From Paguma larvata (lineage: Eukaryota > Chordata > Mammalia > Carnivora > Viverridae): a stretch of DNA of 64,000 nucleotides. The notes under the pieces are model-generated. The model was given only the letters and a program-made list of their open reading frames with translations, searched no databases and was not told the DNA's origin. The stretch covers positions 83,547,123-83,611,122 of the forward strand of contig CM057825.1 of the NCBI GenBank assembly GCA_030068075.1. The letters are read 5' to 3'. Position numbers and translations under genes: made by a program. Numbering within the stretch: position 1 is the first letter of the stretch; every line of letters begins with the position of its first letter. Below are positions 1 to 10,759 of this stretch, in pieces.

Positions 1-1194
1 TGGGAACACACTAATTAAAAGTTATTACATGATCTACAAATGTGAATCTTAAATAAGAGGCACTTACTAGGATCACTACTTCACAAACTATGGCAATTCT
101 TTCTAACTATAGTAGTTATTATACGTCGCTAACTTGTTTAAAAGATTATGCACGCTTTTCTCAAAAGAAAAATTTCACCCTCTCAAACATAACAATATAA
201 ATAATGTGGTGGAAAGAGAAACTGTGTAATAAATCTGTAGCAAAGGGCCGCTTTGAAAATAATCTGAATATCATCAGAGAAAAAGGACAGGTGGAAAGAA
301 ATCAACGGTGCACATGACAGCACCTGTCGGAGCAGCTCTGCGGCTCGCCTCCTTGGGCCCAGGCAGTGCACACAAGCCGCGGGGAAGGTCACACACTGAT
401 TGACCGCCTTCCTACTCTCAAGAAAGAAACTGAAAAAAAGAGGCAGCGAATACCGCCGGTTCCCCTGTAGGGGTTTCCCAGCCTCCCTCCCTTTCACCTT
501 GAATTCTCAGGTTTGATTGAAGAGCTTCACAGAAGGGTCTATTACAGATTGAGGAATGATCCATTTCACATGTGAAGCTCCGAAGAGCTACTTGTGAGGA
601 GTCTCTGAGTGCATTTATCTCACGTGTGAAGCTTTCTGCAAAATCAATATGGGTATTTTTCAGTTTGACAAGTCAACGTGAAATATCACATAATAATAGA
701 AAAACAGAGTTGTACATTTAAACACACCCGATACAGTTATCTATGACAAAGCTTGTAGTTATTACTCATGGATATCCCTGAGTATGCCTCATCTAAATTC
801 ACCCTCAGAGCAGGGCTAAAGCGCATAGAAAGAAAAACTGACTGGCTACCGTGTCTTTGGCTTCTTTGTCCAAATTCATCCAGGTTTTGTGGTGAGAGGG
901 GAGAATGGGCAGGAATCATAGCCTCTGCTACCCACTTGGAAGCGGGAAGAAAATGGCCCGAGACGAAAAAGAAGAAAACAGAACAAGTGAGAAAATGTAG
1001 AGAACTTTACATCTAACTGGCAATAACTAGGCAAAATGTTCACCCAAAGAACATTGGGTCTTCTCAATGTTCCCACCTCTGTGGCAGCAAACACTAGCAG
1101 AAGAGTTGACATACCTGGAGGGGGGGCTGGCAATCTGTGGGTGAACTCCGGGTCTCTTTCACTATCTGCATAAGCTTGAGGAATATGATTTAAC
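1..1194. other. Upstream flank, no gene seen
   Basis: AT-rich DNA with no exon, RNA gene or clearly recognisable repeat. Short open frames on both strands show no codon bias or family resemblance. It probably belongs to the long gene-poor interval upstream of ZEB2; that assignment is inferred from the rest of the window. Confidence 0.5.
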
Positions 1195-1345
1195 TTCTTT
1201 AAGCCTCTGAGTTTGTTTGTTTGTTTTATCTTAAAATGGGATTAATAAGAAGATTTGCTTTTAAGGTTTTGCGAAGACTAAACAAGATGATGCATATAGC
1301 TCCTGGCACATGGAAAACATTTAATTATTGGTAAATATTGGTGAA
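1195..1345 (+). repeat. MIR SINE remnant, 3' part
   Basis: The order of motifs matches the 3' half of a MIR: 'TTAAAATGGGATTAATAA', then a GAAGACTAAACAAGATGATG stretch, then 'CTCCTGGCACATGGAAAACA'. Divergence is high, as expected for an element older than placental mammals. The remaining DNA to about 1590 holds nothing I recognise. Confidence 0.55.
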
Positions 1346-1593
1346 ATTATTATAATTTCCTTACACCTATCCACAAGGTCCCTAGGGTTCTAATCTGGCG
1401 CCATTTCTAATTCTAGTGTTCCCTGGACCCTTTCCACATTGTTTAATGTCCCCAAGGAATAGATGACCATTCGGGTGAAAGAGCGTGCTCACTGTGTTAA
1501 CTCTGGTGTGGGGCCTAATAGAGGAGTGTAGCCACAGTATGTTCTTGTCTTAAAAATGGTCTTCCTCCAATGAGGAAGCCTGTCTCTAGCAAC

Positions 1594-1596
<3 letters not shown>

Positions 1597-1627
<31 letters not shown>
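1597..1627. repeat. (GA)n microsatellite
   Basis: About 15 uninterrupted GA units in otherwise unique DNA. It produces a Ser-Leu repeat frame on the minus strand that is not a gene. Confidence 0.9.
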
Positions 1628-1630
<3 letters not shown>

Positions 1631-1760
1631 ATCAAATAGGACTTTGAGGAAGGAAAAAGTCCAGGCCTACAGGCCACACCAGCTGATCAGTTCCAGCAAG
1701 AAATGAGGTAAGAGATAACACAAAGTCTTATTTCATATGCCAACATTAGTTATAATTTTT

Positions 1761-1972
1761 TTCTTTTTTTAAGTTTATTTATTTTGTGGGAGAGAGAGAG
1801 AGTGTGCAAGTGTGGGAAGGGCAGAGAGAGAGGGGGAGAGAGAGAACCCCAAGCAGACTCCACACTGTCAGTGCAGAGCCTGATGCAGGGCTCAGTCTCA
1901 CAAACCGTGAGATCATGACCTGAGCTGAAATCAAGAGTCAGATGCTTAAAAAACTGAGCCCCCCAGGTGCCC
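1761..1972 (-). mobile_element. Carnivore tRNA-Lys SINE (SINEC type)
   Basis: Read on the minus strand it has the SINE head ending in '...GGGGGGCTCAGTTTTTTAAG', a tRNA-like region (GATCATGACCTGAGCTGAAA on the plus strand), a CT-rich segment and an A-rich tail, which appears as T-rich DNA at 1755-1775. Imperfect target-site duplications related to CCAACATTAGTTATAATT flank it (about 1740-1757 and 1975-1990). This family moved by L1-encoded machinery and is restricted to carnivores. Confidence 0.9.
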
Positions 1973-1990
1973 TGCCAATATGTTATAATT

Positions 1991-2928
1991 AACACTGAGG
2001 TTATCTCGATGTATTCCACCATTGGAAGAACCTTAAAAAAAAAAACTTGATAGCATATTGGCAAAGCAGATTTGGTTAAGTGACTCACTATAACCACTTA
2101 TTCCTCTCCATCACATTTGCCTGTAGCTTATCACTACACTAGTAGTAGTAGATTAGTAGTAAATGGTAGTATTAACACCATTTATACTTGATGATATGCT
2201 TGAATCTGTAGGATGCTTAAGCATATTTATAATTTTAGGTTAACTCTCCCCGCTACTCAGAACAAGGCCAGAGTAGGCAAAACATGTGAGTTCAGAGATG
2301 TGAAAATTGACATTAATATAAAAATAAGGAAAGTATGATTATAAAATTCAGTTGAAGTTTAAGAACTCTTACCCTATATTTCAAAGTCAAAAAACTAAAT
2401 ACAAATGATTTTGTATTTAATTAATTCAACCAATATGTATTAATAGCTTAATATATGTAATACTGTTCATTTTTTAGCTACCCTACTGTTCTCCTCCATT
2501 ATTAAAATTAAGCTATAGCTTTCATTCCAAAACCAAATTAAAATATTTTATTAAATGCTGATATAGAATTACAAGAACAAATTGAAACAATTTCCTACTT
2601 TAAAAGGGTCATTTCCTTAAAATTTTTAATTTATTTGTTTTGGACTCAAAATACATTTTTAGCAAGGAAACAAGTTTATAAATGATAATTAAGTTCCCAA
2701 ATTGACACATAAAAGCCCGTTTAATGTAAAATGTACCTGAAACACACTAGAACCAAGTTTTAAACAACTGTGGGCCATGAAATTTGTAAAGTTAACCCTG
2801 TAGAGACTTCAGGAGAATCATCAAACATCGAGTTCCCAAAATCTAAGACCTACCAAGCAAGATACCTGAGGTAAGAATAGAGCATCCACGAGTTTGGGTG
2901 ACCACTATTCTCAGGCTCACACCAATGC
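1991..2928. other. AT-rich unique DNA, nothing recognised
   Basis: Long AT-rich stretch with no open frame of note, no SINE and no splice-bounded exon that I can support. A diverged relic below visual recognition cannot be excluded. Confidence 0.4.
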
Positions 2929-2929
2929 C

Positions 2930-2960
<31 letters not shown>

Positions 2961-3033
2961 CCATCATCATCATCACCATCACCATCATCATCACCATCAT
3001 CATCACCATCATCATCACCATCATCAACATCAT
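2929..3033. repeat. (CAT)n trinucleotide microsatellite
   Basis: About 35 CAT/CAC triplets, with CAC interruptions in an almost regular pattern (CAT-CAT-CAT-CAC). The three plus-strand frames read poly-Ile, Ser or His-like; the minus strand reads Asp-Gly-rich. These are repeat artefacts. The following stretch to 3580 shows no gene. Confidence 0.95.
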
Positions 3034-3588
3034 TAACTTGCCCTATTTTGCCCATCATATTGGAACACAGAGGCTCATAGATGATGCTAGTAGGTAGCCA
3101 ATAAGACGACATTTCATCACCTTGGAGAATTGCACCAGGGTGTAGGGGCTTCACTCTCTCTGGGAAGTTTAAACCTCTTCCATTATATTCATTTCCCAAC
3201 CAGGACTCTGAGCATTTAAAAAATGCTTTCAGTCAAGCAAATTAGAGCTCTAAGATGTCACTGCCCACATTTCAACATTTCCTCCTTCTGGATTTTGCCT
3301 TATACTGTGGTCACATCAGGCTCCTTAAGCACAGCTTCGAAAAGTCCAGAAAAGCGGGCCAGCTCAGGGCCTGTTAACATATTCCTTTGCATGCTGGTAG
3401 TACCTCAACAAAACCACAATATTCAAATGAATATTTGCCTTTCTAAAGATCTCAACAAAAAGTAATTTTGCAACTTCTCAATTATTTTTATATTTCGGAA
3501 TTTACTCTCCTTCATTATCAAGGTTTTCTGCCTTATTCCAGTTTTGGTTTTGATTGTGGTTGTAAACTTTACTACTCAGAATTATGAG

Positions 3589-3728
3589 CACCTGGATGGC
3601 TCAATTGGTTAAGCCTCCATGGCACTCTGACGGTGCCAGTGCGGAGACTGCTTACGATTCTCTCTCTTCCTCTCTCTCTGTCCGCTCTCTCTCTCTCTCT
3701 CTTTCAAAAATAAATAAACTTAAAAAAA
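3589..3728 (+). mobile_element. Carnivore tRNA-Lys SINE, internally shortened
   Basis: Starts at 'CACCTGGATGGCTCAATTGG', but the tRNA-like middle is missing. The head passes directly into 'GGTGCCAGTGCGGAGACTGC', then a CT tract and 'AAAAATAAATAAACTT'. Perfect 9-base target-site duplications AATTATGAG lie at 3580-3588 and 3729-3737, so the shortening is internal and the element ends are intact. Confidence 0.88.
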
Positions 3729-3937
3729 AATTATGAGTGATGCCTGCTTCTCAAGCACTTCATATGTGCCATTAAGTAGTATGCTATAGTTCAACTAATA
3801 AAAATGCTAACTATGAACATCGATTTCCTACTTTCAAGTAAGAGCACAATACCCTACAGTTTGCAATCCACCTAAATGACCTCTGGCCTCATCAAACTAT
3901 AATCACAAAACATATACATAACTCACTTAAAAATTGA

Positions 3938-4145
3938 AGTGAGCAGGAGCTTGGGGGAGGAGAAAATGGGGAGTTCTTATTTAATGAGTGTAGAGTTTCA
4001 GTTTTGCAAGATGAGAATGTTCTGGAGTTCTATTGCACAACAGTGTGAATCTACTTACCACTGCAGAACTGCTGTTAACTCAAAATGGCTAAGATGGCAA
4101 ATCTCATGTTATTTATTTTTACCACAGTTAAAAAAAATGTTTTAA
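3938..4145 (+). mobile_element. L1 3'-end fragment
   Basis: Matches the 3' end of old L1 elements: 'GAGTGTAGAGTTTCAGTTTT', 'GCAAGATGAGAATGTTCTGG', 'AAAATGGCTAAGATGGCAAA', then 'TTACCACAGTTAAAAAAAAT'. Only the non-coding tail is present, so no ORF2 product can be made. The same tail module recurs at 19,910-20,648, which allows comparison of the two copies. Confidence 0.75.
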
Positions 4146-4790
4146 TAAAATAAATAATGTAGTAAAATTGCTTGAAAAAACTAGTGCATTAATTCAGTAA
4201 TAAATGATTACAGAACACCATTTAAAAACTGAATTAAGAAAATCCTTATTTTTAACTGTTAGGCAACCAAGATCTTGGATTTCAGTCCTAATTTCTTTTC
4301 TACAGAAATACTGACTGCAAAATTATCTAAAAAGTTTTCAAATCCAAATGGAATCACATATGACTTGATAAAAGAGAAATTGCACTTGATGTAAGAGGAA
4401 TTGCATGTCAAAACTAAATAAATCAATGAAATTTGGATTATAGAATTTCACTTCTCTTCTGAAAGATTCAAGGAGTGAAATACAAGAAAACCACCACTCC
4501 CAGGTGCTGTGTTCTGAGGCTCAGAGTACTACACATTGTTACCATTTCAAATCTCAAAATTTCACTAATTCAATGAATTTCAGTGGACAAAGCAAAAGCT
4601 GAGGTTCATTCAGACAAAAATACTCGAACCCAAACCAGACTAGTTTTTAGTGGTTTCTCTCTTTTTGTAACAATAATTTCATAATATCGTAACACTCACT
4701 TTCTTCAGGGTTGTTTTTGTTTTTTGGGTTTTCTTTTTTTTTTTTTTTTTACGTTTTACTCTGGTTAATTTTTTACCATTCTTTATCTAA

Positions 4791-4968
4791 TTTATTTTTT
4801 TATTTTTTGAAAGAAAGAGCAGGTTAGAGGGGCAGAGAGAGAGGGAATTCCAAGAAGGTTCCACACTTAGTGCAGAGCCCAATGAGGGGCTCGATCCCAC
4901 AACCCTGGGATCATGACCTGGGCTGAAATTAAGTCAGATGCTTAACTGACTGAGCCACCCAGGCAGCC
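4791..4968 (-). mobile_element. Carnivore tRNA-Lys SINE
   Basis: On the plus strand it runs from a T-rich tail ('TTTATTTTTTTATTTTTTGA') through 'GGGGCAGAGAGAGAGGGAAT' and 'GGGATCATGACCTGGGCTGA' to 'TGACTGAGCCACCCAGGCAG'. The final bases of the head are slightly diverged. Confidence 0.88.
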
Positions 4969-6365
4969 AATTTTATTTTTTACTATCTTTTAAAAAATTA
5001 TATTATAAAATAGAGATTTTTTAGGATTCAGGGTCATAATGCTTTCTCTTTGAACAGGGCAAGAAAATTTATATTTATCCCACAGAAAGGCAGGAGACAG
5101 AAACTTCATAATAAGTAGGAAAAATGGAACTACAGAGTAATGAAGGAAGTCAATAGAAGCTAGTGTCTTTAATTTATAATCCCACTTCCACGTGCAAAGA
5201 ATTAAATCAATCAAAAGCAAAAGTAGATGGCTACCTTTTGAAAGTAAAGTCCCAAGGATAAAACGGTAGGAGGAAAGTTAATGGACATCATGCACTGATT
5301 CAAGACTTTATTAGAATTGTTTTCTCTGCATATGCACTCTTCTCCAATCATTTGATCATTTAATGGTTTGTTTTTAACATTTATTCTTAACATCTGCACA
5401 GTCTATTAGATTAGGGACAGCAGAACTTTGAAGTCCACTGTGAATTTTGCAGTTTATAATAATACTAATAGTTTTCATAATAATAGGTACCTATAACTAA
5501 CATATCTCAGCATTTACATTATCTCTTAGAACAAGTATATGATGTATCACCATCCCTCTAAGATATGAGGAAACTGAGGCTTTGAGAGATTAAATAACTT
5601 GGCTGAAACCACACACTAAAAAAACGCTGTGCCCTTAACCACAAAACTACCCCGCATCTTGATGAGTTGCTATGAGTGTGAATTTCAGTGTAGATTATTC
5701 TTCTACATTTTCTCTTATAAACTCTTATTTATCTTCTTGATAAGAAGAGTTTCCTCTGGCTTTGGGGGTCTCGTATTGCTCAATGTTTCCTGAATAGAAA
5801 CCGTGTCTTGGACACAGACGCTTGTTCTGATTGATTCCACGACTGAACCAAAAGTGGTCAATGGTCCACGGCTACCTCTCCAAGTATTCACCAAGCAGCA
5901 TATTATAAACCATTCACCACAGAGAGCAGCATCCATAATGGCAAGTCTTTTTTAAAATCCGCTTGAATTCAGGACTATAATCACTAGCAATTCAGGGTAT
6001 TCCAGAAGACACTACCACCTTTGCAAATTACATAATCAACACCAGTGAAGAACATAATGGTCAACACAATGGGCCTTTTCACTTCCCTGCTTCACATCTC
6101 CATCCCCTTCCCTAGACCTCTCTTTGCCTGGATGAGTAGATTCATGCCATTCCTAGTGTGAACAGAGTGAGGACACACTCTCACATGTTACTCAGGACGA
6201 GCCTAAGAATCCAAGAATAGCAAAGCCAGAATCCTAAGAACCCTCTAAGTCATGCCATAAAACTATATATGGAAAAATATGGTCTAAAAAAGTAGAATGA
6301 TTTACCCAAGTTCATAAGCTACTGAGTGGGAAAAAGAGTGAGTTTACCTCAAGTCCAGTGCATTT
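4969..6365. other. Non-coding DNA with a MIR relic
   Basis: No gene. A short MIR remnant on the minus strand is visible at about 5563-5635: 'ATGAGGAAACTGAGGCTTTG' followed by 'AGAGATTAAATAACTTGGCT'. The rest is unique-looking. The 73-codon minus-strand frame at 5715-5936 has no family resemblance and I treat it as chance. Confidence 0.5.
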
Positions 6366-6375
6366 TCCACTTAGA

Positions 6376-6630
6376 AGAATTTTATTTTTTAAGCTTTTTC
6401 TAAGTTTATGTATTTATTTTGACAGAAAGAGAACATGCGTGCATGTGGGGGAGGGGCAGAGAGAGAGAGGCAAAGAGAGGGGAAGGAGAGAGAATCCCAA
6501 GCAGGATCCACACTGTCGGCATGGAGCCGGAGTGGGCCCAGACCTGGGCTCAAACTCACAAAACCGGAAGATTGTGACCTGAGCCGAAATCAAGAGTCAT
6601 GCTTAACCAACTGAGCCACCCAGGTGCCCC
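6376..6630 (-). mobile_element. Carnivore tRNA-Lys SINE with perfect target-site duplication
   Basis: Full element read on the minus strand: head at the right end ('CTGAGCCACCCAGGTGCCCC'), tRNA-like region, CT segment and A-rich tail on the left. It is flanked by identical 10-base duplications TCCACTTAGA at 6366-6375 and 6631-6640. An arginine/glutamate-rich frame inside it is an artefact of the GA tract. Confidence 0.93.
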
Positions 6631-7046
6631 TCCACTTAGATGACTTTAACAAAAACTCTACTATGTGTCAAATAAAGTACTATGTATTGTACACATAGTA
6701 TTTCATATAATCGTCACAACCTTCACAAAAAATAAACAGTATTACTCTTCTTATAAATAAGAAAGATTAAGTAACTTAGTTAAATTCACATGAATAGAAA
6801 GTAAGAGTTGTAGGGCTCAGCGATCAACACCTTACTGTTAATATAATGGTCAAATTCCTTTTAAAAAAAACAAAACAAACTAACAAAAAAAACAGAAAAT
6901 AAAAAAACACAACTAATCCAGAAAGGATTATATCACTGGGTACTGGTGAATTTTCTTCTTCTCAATAGATTAAAGAAGAAAAGGTGTAAAATGAAGGCCT
7001 GGGGAATAAAAAAAAAAAAAAAAAAAAACTAAAATAAAGGGGTTGA

Positions 7047-7234
7047 GAGGCGCCTGGGTGACTCAGTTGGTTAAGCATTGGATTTCAGCCCAGGTGTGAT
7101 CTCAAGGCTCCTGAGTTCAAGCCCTGCACTGGGCTCTCGACTGTCAGTGCAGAGCCCTGTCCCCAGGCAAAAGCCTCTGTCCCCCTCTCTCTGCCCCTCC
7201 CCTCCTGCTCAAAATAAACATTAAAAAAAAAATT
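7047..7234 (+). mobile_element. Carnivore tRNA-Lys SINE
   Basis: Starts at 'AGGCGCCTGGGTGACTCAGT' and ends in 'AAAATAAACATTAAAAAAAA'. Near-perfect flanking duplications (AAAGGGGTTG on the left, AAAGGTGTTG on the right) mark the insertion. A poly-A run at 7008-7028 lies immediately upstream. Confidence 0.9.
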
Positions 7235-8648
7235 TTAGGTAAAGGTGTTGCATGAATATACTGGTATTTCTTTTTATATTTTTTCCCAAAAAGATTTAAG
7301 TTGATTTATTAAACAAACAAAAACAATGCAAAACACATCTGATATAAGATAAATTAAATTTCAAATTGATGAATAAAATGAGTCTAAGGGAAAATGCAGT
7401 GAAATTAGAAGATAAAGTTATTGCAAGGAAGTCTCACCTACTCGCCAGCAGTAGTCTATAAACTTGAATCAGAGCTTTCAGATAGGCCACGTGAAGAGGG
7501 AGATGTGATTCGCTGCACGGATCGGAGTGTCTCCAAAACAAAGAATGTGCCATTTGCTCGGGAGGACACAATTATTCCTGGTTCTGAGACCCTAGAGGAC
7601 TTTGTCCCTGTGGCCCTCCTCGAGAAGGCCTAGTACAGAACAGGGAAGAGTCACCTCGACAATACGCCCCCAGCCTGCAGAGCAATGCACTGAGTATGGT
7701 GATTTAGTGCACCGTTCGTTAGTGCCAGGTTGCAGCATTCAGTGATGGCAGGTCTTTGGGGACAGCATCCTGAATGTGAGGGTGTGAAAGTCCTGCATAA
7801 ATTCAATGCTAAGGTTGAGTCCCTTAGACTCATTTTATTCATTCCCTTAACATCTTTGCTAGGACACCCTACCCATGTCCGCCTGGGAGGCATTTAGTCC
7901 CCTCCACCTAGTCATTCGGTCTGAACACAATTCACATTTCCTTACCTCTTCTGATGCGAAAGAACAGATCGAAGCTGGTAGTCGCTGCACCAGACCCAGT
8001 GTCAAGTTGGCCTGAGGAGAATAAGTGAAGTGGGCCCAGCAGGCAAAGCCAGGCCAAGAGAGCCAGTTTGATGGTGGTGTGCTCATAGGTTGTGTCGGTT
8101 CATTGGTCGGATACAGGCCCACCATCCCCAGCCTTTGCACGGAGCTCCAGTTGCTGTTGGTGAACTCCTGTTGGGAGCCATTACTCCCATTCTATTCACT
8201 CAGTTATTGAGTTGACTAGTATCTATTAGTAATTATTTTGGTGACATGCCCAGGAAACAGTGCTGGACAAGACACACAGTGCCCCTTCCTAACAAAGCTT
8301 TTGGGTTACCCTCTAGCTTCTCTACCTGAAGATGCGCTTAATTTAGACAACTCAATAAGAAGCACAGAACTGGAGAATTAATAACTAAAACTCTACATCC
8401 TGCCTTTTTTCCCGAAAGATTGTGGGAGAATTCACCTGGGAATCTGGAGAGCAGCCCTTCCTTGGTATTGACTAAAGACTGTGGCCTTGCAATTCATTTC
8501 AGTAGTCCATGCCTTTGGTTGTCTCATCTATCAAGAATGAAACAAATATGTGACAAATACATCATGATATGCTGCAAAAGATTAAAAAGAGTAAGTCATG
8601 AAAGCTAAAAACGCTATGGAAGTATTACCTCTAAAATGTGTCTGTCTT
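7235..8648. other. Unassigned DNA, possibly an old LTR-like repeat
   Basis: No gene found. From about 7450 to 8200 base composition rises and several medium open frames appear on both strands, but none resembles a protein I know. The texture recalls an old LTR or other dispersed repeat. I cannot see matching LTR ends, so this remains a guess. Confidence 0.3.
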
Positions 8649-8797
8649 GGGGGTGCCTGGGGGCCTCAGTTAGTTAAGCACCCAACTCTTGGTTTCAGCC
8701 CAGGTCATGATCTCACGGTTTGTCAGTTCAAGCCCCAGGGCTGCCTTCTTGAGATTCTCTCTCTTTCTCTCTCTCTCTCTGCCCCTCCCCTGCTCAT

Positions 8798-8870
<73 letters not shown>

Positions 8871-8898
8871 ATAAATAAATCAACTTTAAAAAATAAAA
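8649..8898 (+). mobile_element. Carnivore tRNA-Lys SINE with CA/CT microsatellite
   Basis: Head 'GGGGTGCCTGGGGGCCTCAG', tRNA-like region, then the CT segment. Between the 'CCCCTCCCCTGCTCATG' box and the A-rich tail lies a compound microsatellite: about 17 CA units, then about 16 CT units (8799-8868). Short duplications AAAATGTGT flank the insertion. The repeat explains the 106-codon frame across it. Confidence 0.92.
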
Positions 8899-9005
8899 AT
8901 AAAATGTGTGCATATTGATAAAATGGACCTTAAGATTATTATCACACAAGTACACCTGAGTGTCTGTCATAATTAGAAATTTGTGCTAAGAATACAAGAT
9001 AATGA

Positions 9006-9117
9006 CGGGCACCTGGCTGGCTCAGTCATTAGAGCATGTGACTCTTGATCTCGGGATTGTGAGTTCGAGTGTAGAGTTTGGATGTAGAGATTACTAAAAA
9101 AAAAAATGGGAGAAGAA
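9006..9117 (+). mobile_element. Short older-type tRNA-derived SINE with 18-base duplication
   Basis: A shorter subtype than its neighbours. Head 'GGGCACCTGGCTGGCTCAGT', then 'TCTTGATCTCGGGATTGTGA' and 'GTAGAGATTACTAAAAAAAA', with no CT tract. It is bounded by perfect 18-base target-site duplications AAGAATACAAGATAATGA at 8988-9005 and 9118-9135. The same subtype recurs inverted at 40,965-41,044. Confidence 0.92.
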
Positions 9118-9737
9118 AAGAATACAAGATAATGATATTAAAAAATGAAAAATTTATTCTACCTAAACACTAGACAACTATAGTAATAACATTTTATGGC
9201 TTGCATGAAAGGACTCAACGAATTACAAATACAGCCCTTCTAGAATGTTAATGACATAGTTAGGACTAGCATGAAATGGAAGCACCCACATGCTCTTATC
9301 TCTTGATGGGCAAATAGTGTGGTTATTTAAGGAATAAAGCATCAAAATAGTCATTTTACATTATCAAGTAAAGTTCAGAGCATGCTAAGAAATAACTCTA
9401 TTCCAGAAAGAGTTCTACATTCATTTACAATCTCTCTAACTGAAACTAAAATTGTATCTTCCTTCCTCAACTCACAAGTTGTCATTTGGAAAACAAAAAG
9501 CTCTTGTCTTGACTGTACAGATTAAACCAATTTTAAGCATTTTAACATAAAAGTGTATATCACAAGATGCACTGCACAGCATTATTCATACAAGGTCAAA
9601 TTCTTACCTTTTCCTCATTCAGACTGGCTACCGAGTATTGGGAACTAAGGATTGGATCCATTGCTTTCAAAGTTGCCTGTCTGCATACCACAAAAGATTT
9701 CACTGGAAGTAAAGGGCTCCCTTTCTTGGATAGTAGC

Positions 9738-10327
9738 AAGTGTGGAGAGTGCGCCATGAAGGCCTTGGGCACTTATGCTGCACTGCCTGCTTACCCCCAA
9801 ACACTGCACTCTGCCCCTCCATTGCTTGCAAATCTTTGCACATAATCATGCTGTCACCAAGTTCCGCTTCTGGTATTTTGAGTCTTAGCTAAAGAAGATG
9901 AAGAAGTCTTCAGGGATAATAGTCTACTGTGGACAGGGGTTTGAGGAATGTCCCTTGCAGGTGAAGAACTGCAGCATCAAGATGTGCTATGGCTCCTGCA
10001 GAAGCACCTACAATATGTACTGGAAGTACCGGAACCTCCCCAAGACAGGTGTTGTCACCAAGTGCTACCGAGACATAGGCACCTGGCACGAGTGCCTAGG
10101 CACATTCAATGCAGATCCTGAAGGTGTAGGAGATTGCAGCCAGCAGGTGCCACTCACTGGCAGTCAAGCAGTTCCATGATCCCCAAATCAAATTCCCATT
10201 GCCCACCAGGCCCTACATCACCAGTGTAAGCCATGCTGAACTACCAAGAGGCCCAAAGCTTTCTTGTAGATGCAGATCCTCCCTGTCCCCTAGTTTGCCC
10301 AAATAAACTCCTTGGGAACACCAGGAT
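9738..10327 (+). pseudogene. RPL18A: Processed pseudogene of ribosomal protein L18a
   Basis: An intronless copy of RPL18A (eL20, large-subunit protein, about 176 residues). The start codon is at 9756, preceded by UTR-like 'GGAGAGTGCGCCATGAAGGC'. The conserved N-terminus is shortened after MKALGT. Then NHAVTKFRFWYFES is followed by an in-frame stop, and [20 protein letters not shown] continues from 9898. The C-terminal coding part is frameshifted, reaches the normal stop position at about 10,267-10,269, and is followed by a 3' UTR and the poly-A signal AATAAA near 10,301. Deletion, stop and frameshifts make it non-functional. The former poly-A tail has become a polypurine microsatellite. Confidence 0.93.
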
Positions 10328-10544
10328 GGAAAGAAAGAAGGAAGGAAAAGAAAGAAAGGAAGAAAGGAAGAAAGGAAGAAAGAAAGAAAGGAAGGAAGGA
10401 AGGAAGGAAGGAAGGAAGGAAGGAAGGAAGGAAGGAAGAAAGAAAGAAAGAAAGGAAGAAAAAAGAAAAGAAAGAAAGAAAGAAAAGAAAGAAAAAGAGA
10501 GGAAGGAAGGAAGGAAGGAAGGAAGGAAGGAAGGAAGGAAGGAA

Positions 10545-10593
<49 letters not shown>

Positions 10594-10712
10594 GAAGGAA
10601 GAAAGAAAGGAAGAAAGAAAGGAAGAAAGAAAGAGGAACGAAGAGAGGAAGGAAGAAAAGCAGGGAAGGAAGAGAGAAAGAAAGAGAGAGAAGAGAGAGA
10701 GAAAGAAAGGCC
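10328..10712. repeat. GGAA/GAAA polypurine microsatellite
   Basis: About 385 bases of almost pure purine on the plus strand, in blocks of (GAAA)n and (GGAA)n. It begins exactly where the RPL18A pseudogene's tail would start, so it most likely arose by tetranucleotide expansion of that poly-A tail. The 160-170 codon Lys/Glu/Arg or Phe/Leu/Ser frames across it, on both strands, are not proteins. Long polypurine tracts can adopt triplex structures. Confidence 0.95.
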
Positions 10713-10759
10713 TCACAGAGAGAGCTCAGATTCAAGACAGAAACCTAGGAAGATCCTGA

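Noticed and set aside
2843..3199. Asp-Gly-rich 118-codon minus-strand frame
   Set aside because: Created by the CAT repeat; flanks are not gene-like.
7450..8200. Possible endogenous retrovirus LTR
   Set aside because: I could not find paired LTRs, a primer-binding site or retroviral coding remnants, so it is left as unassigned DNA.
8988..9135. Direct repeats as a CRISPR-like or attachment-site structure
   Set aside because: Only two copies, flanking a SINE; they are target-site duplications.
9898..10179. 93-codon frame starting MKKSSG as a small functional gene
   Set aside because: It is the middle of an RPL18A processed pseudogene with an upstream in-frame stop and a downstream frameshift.
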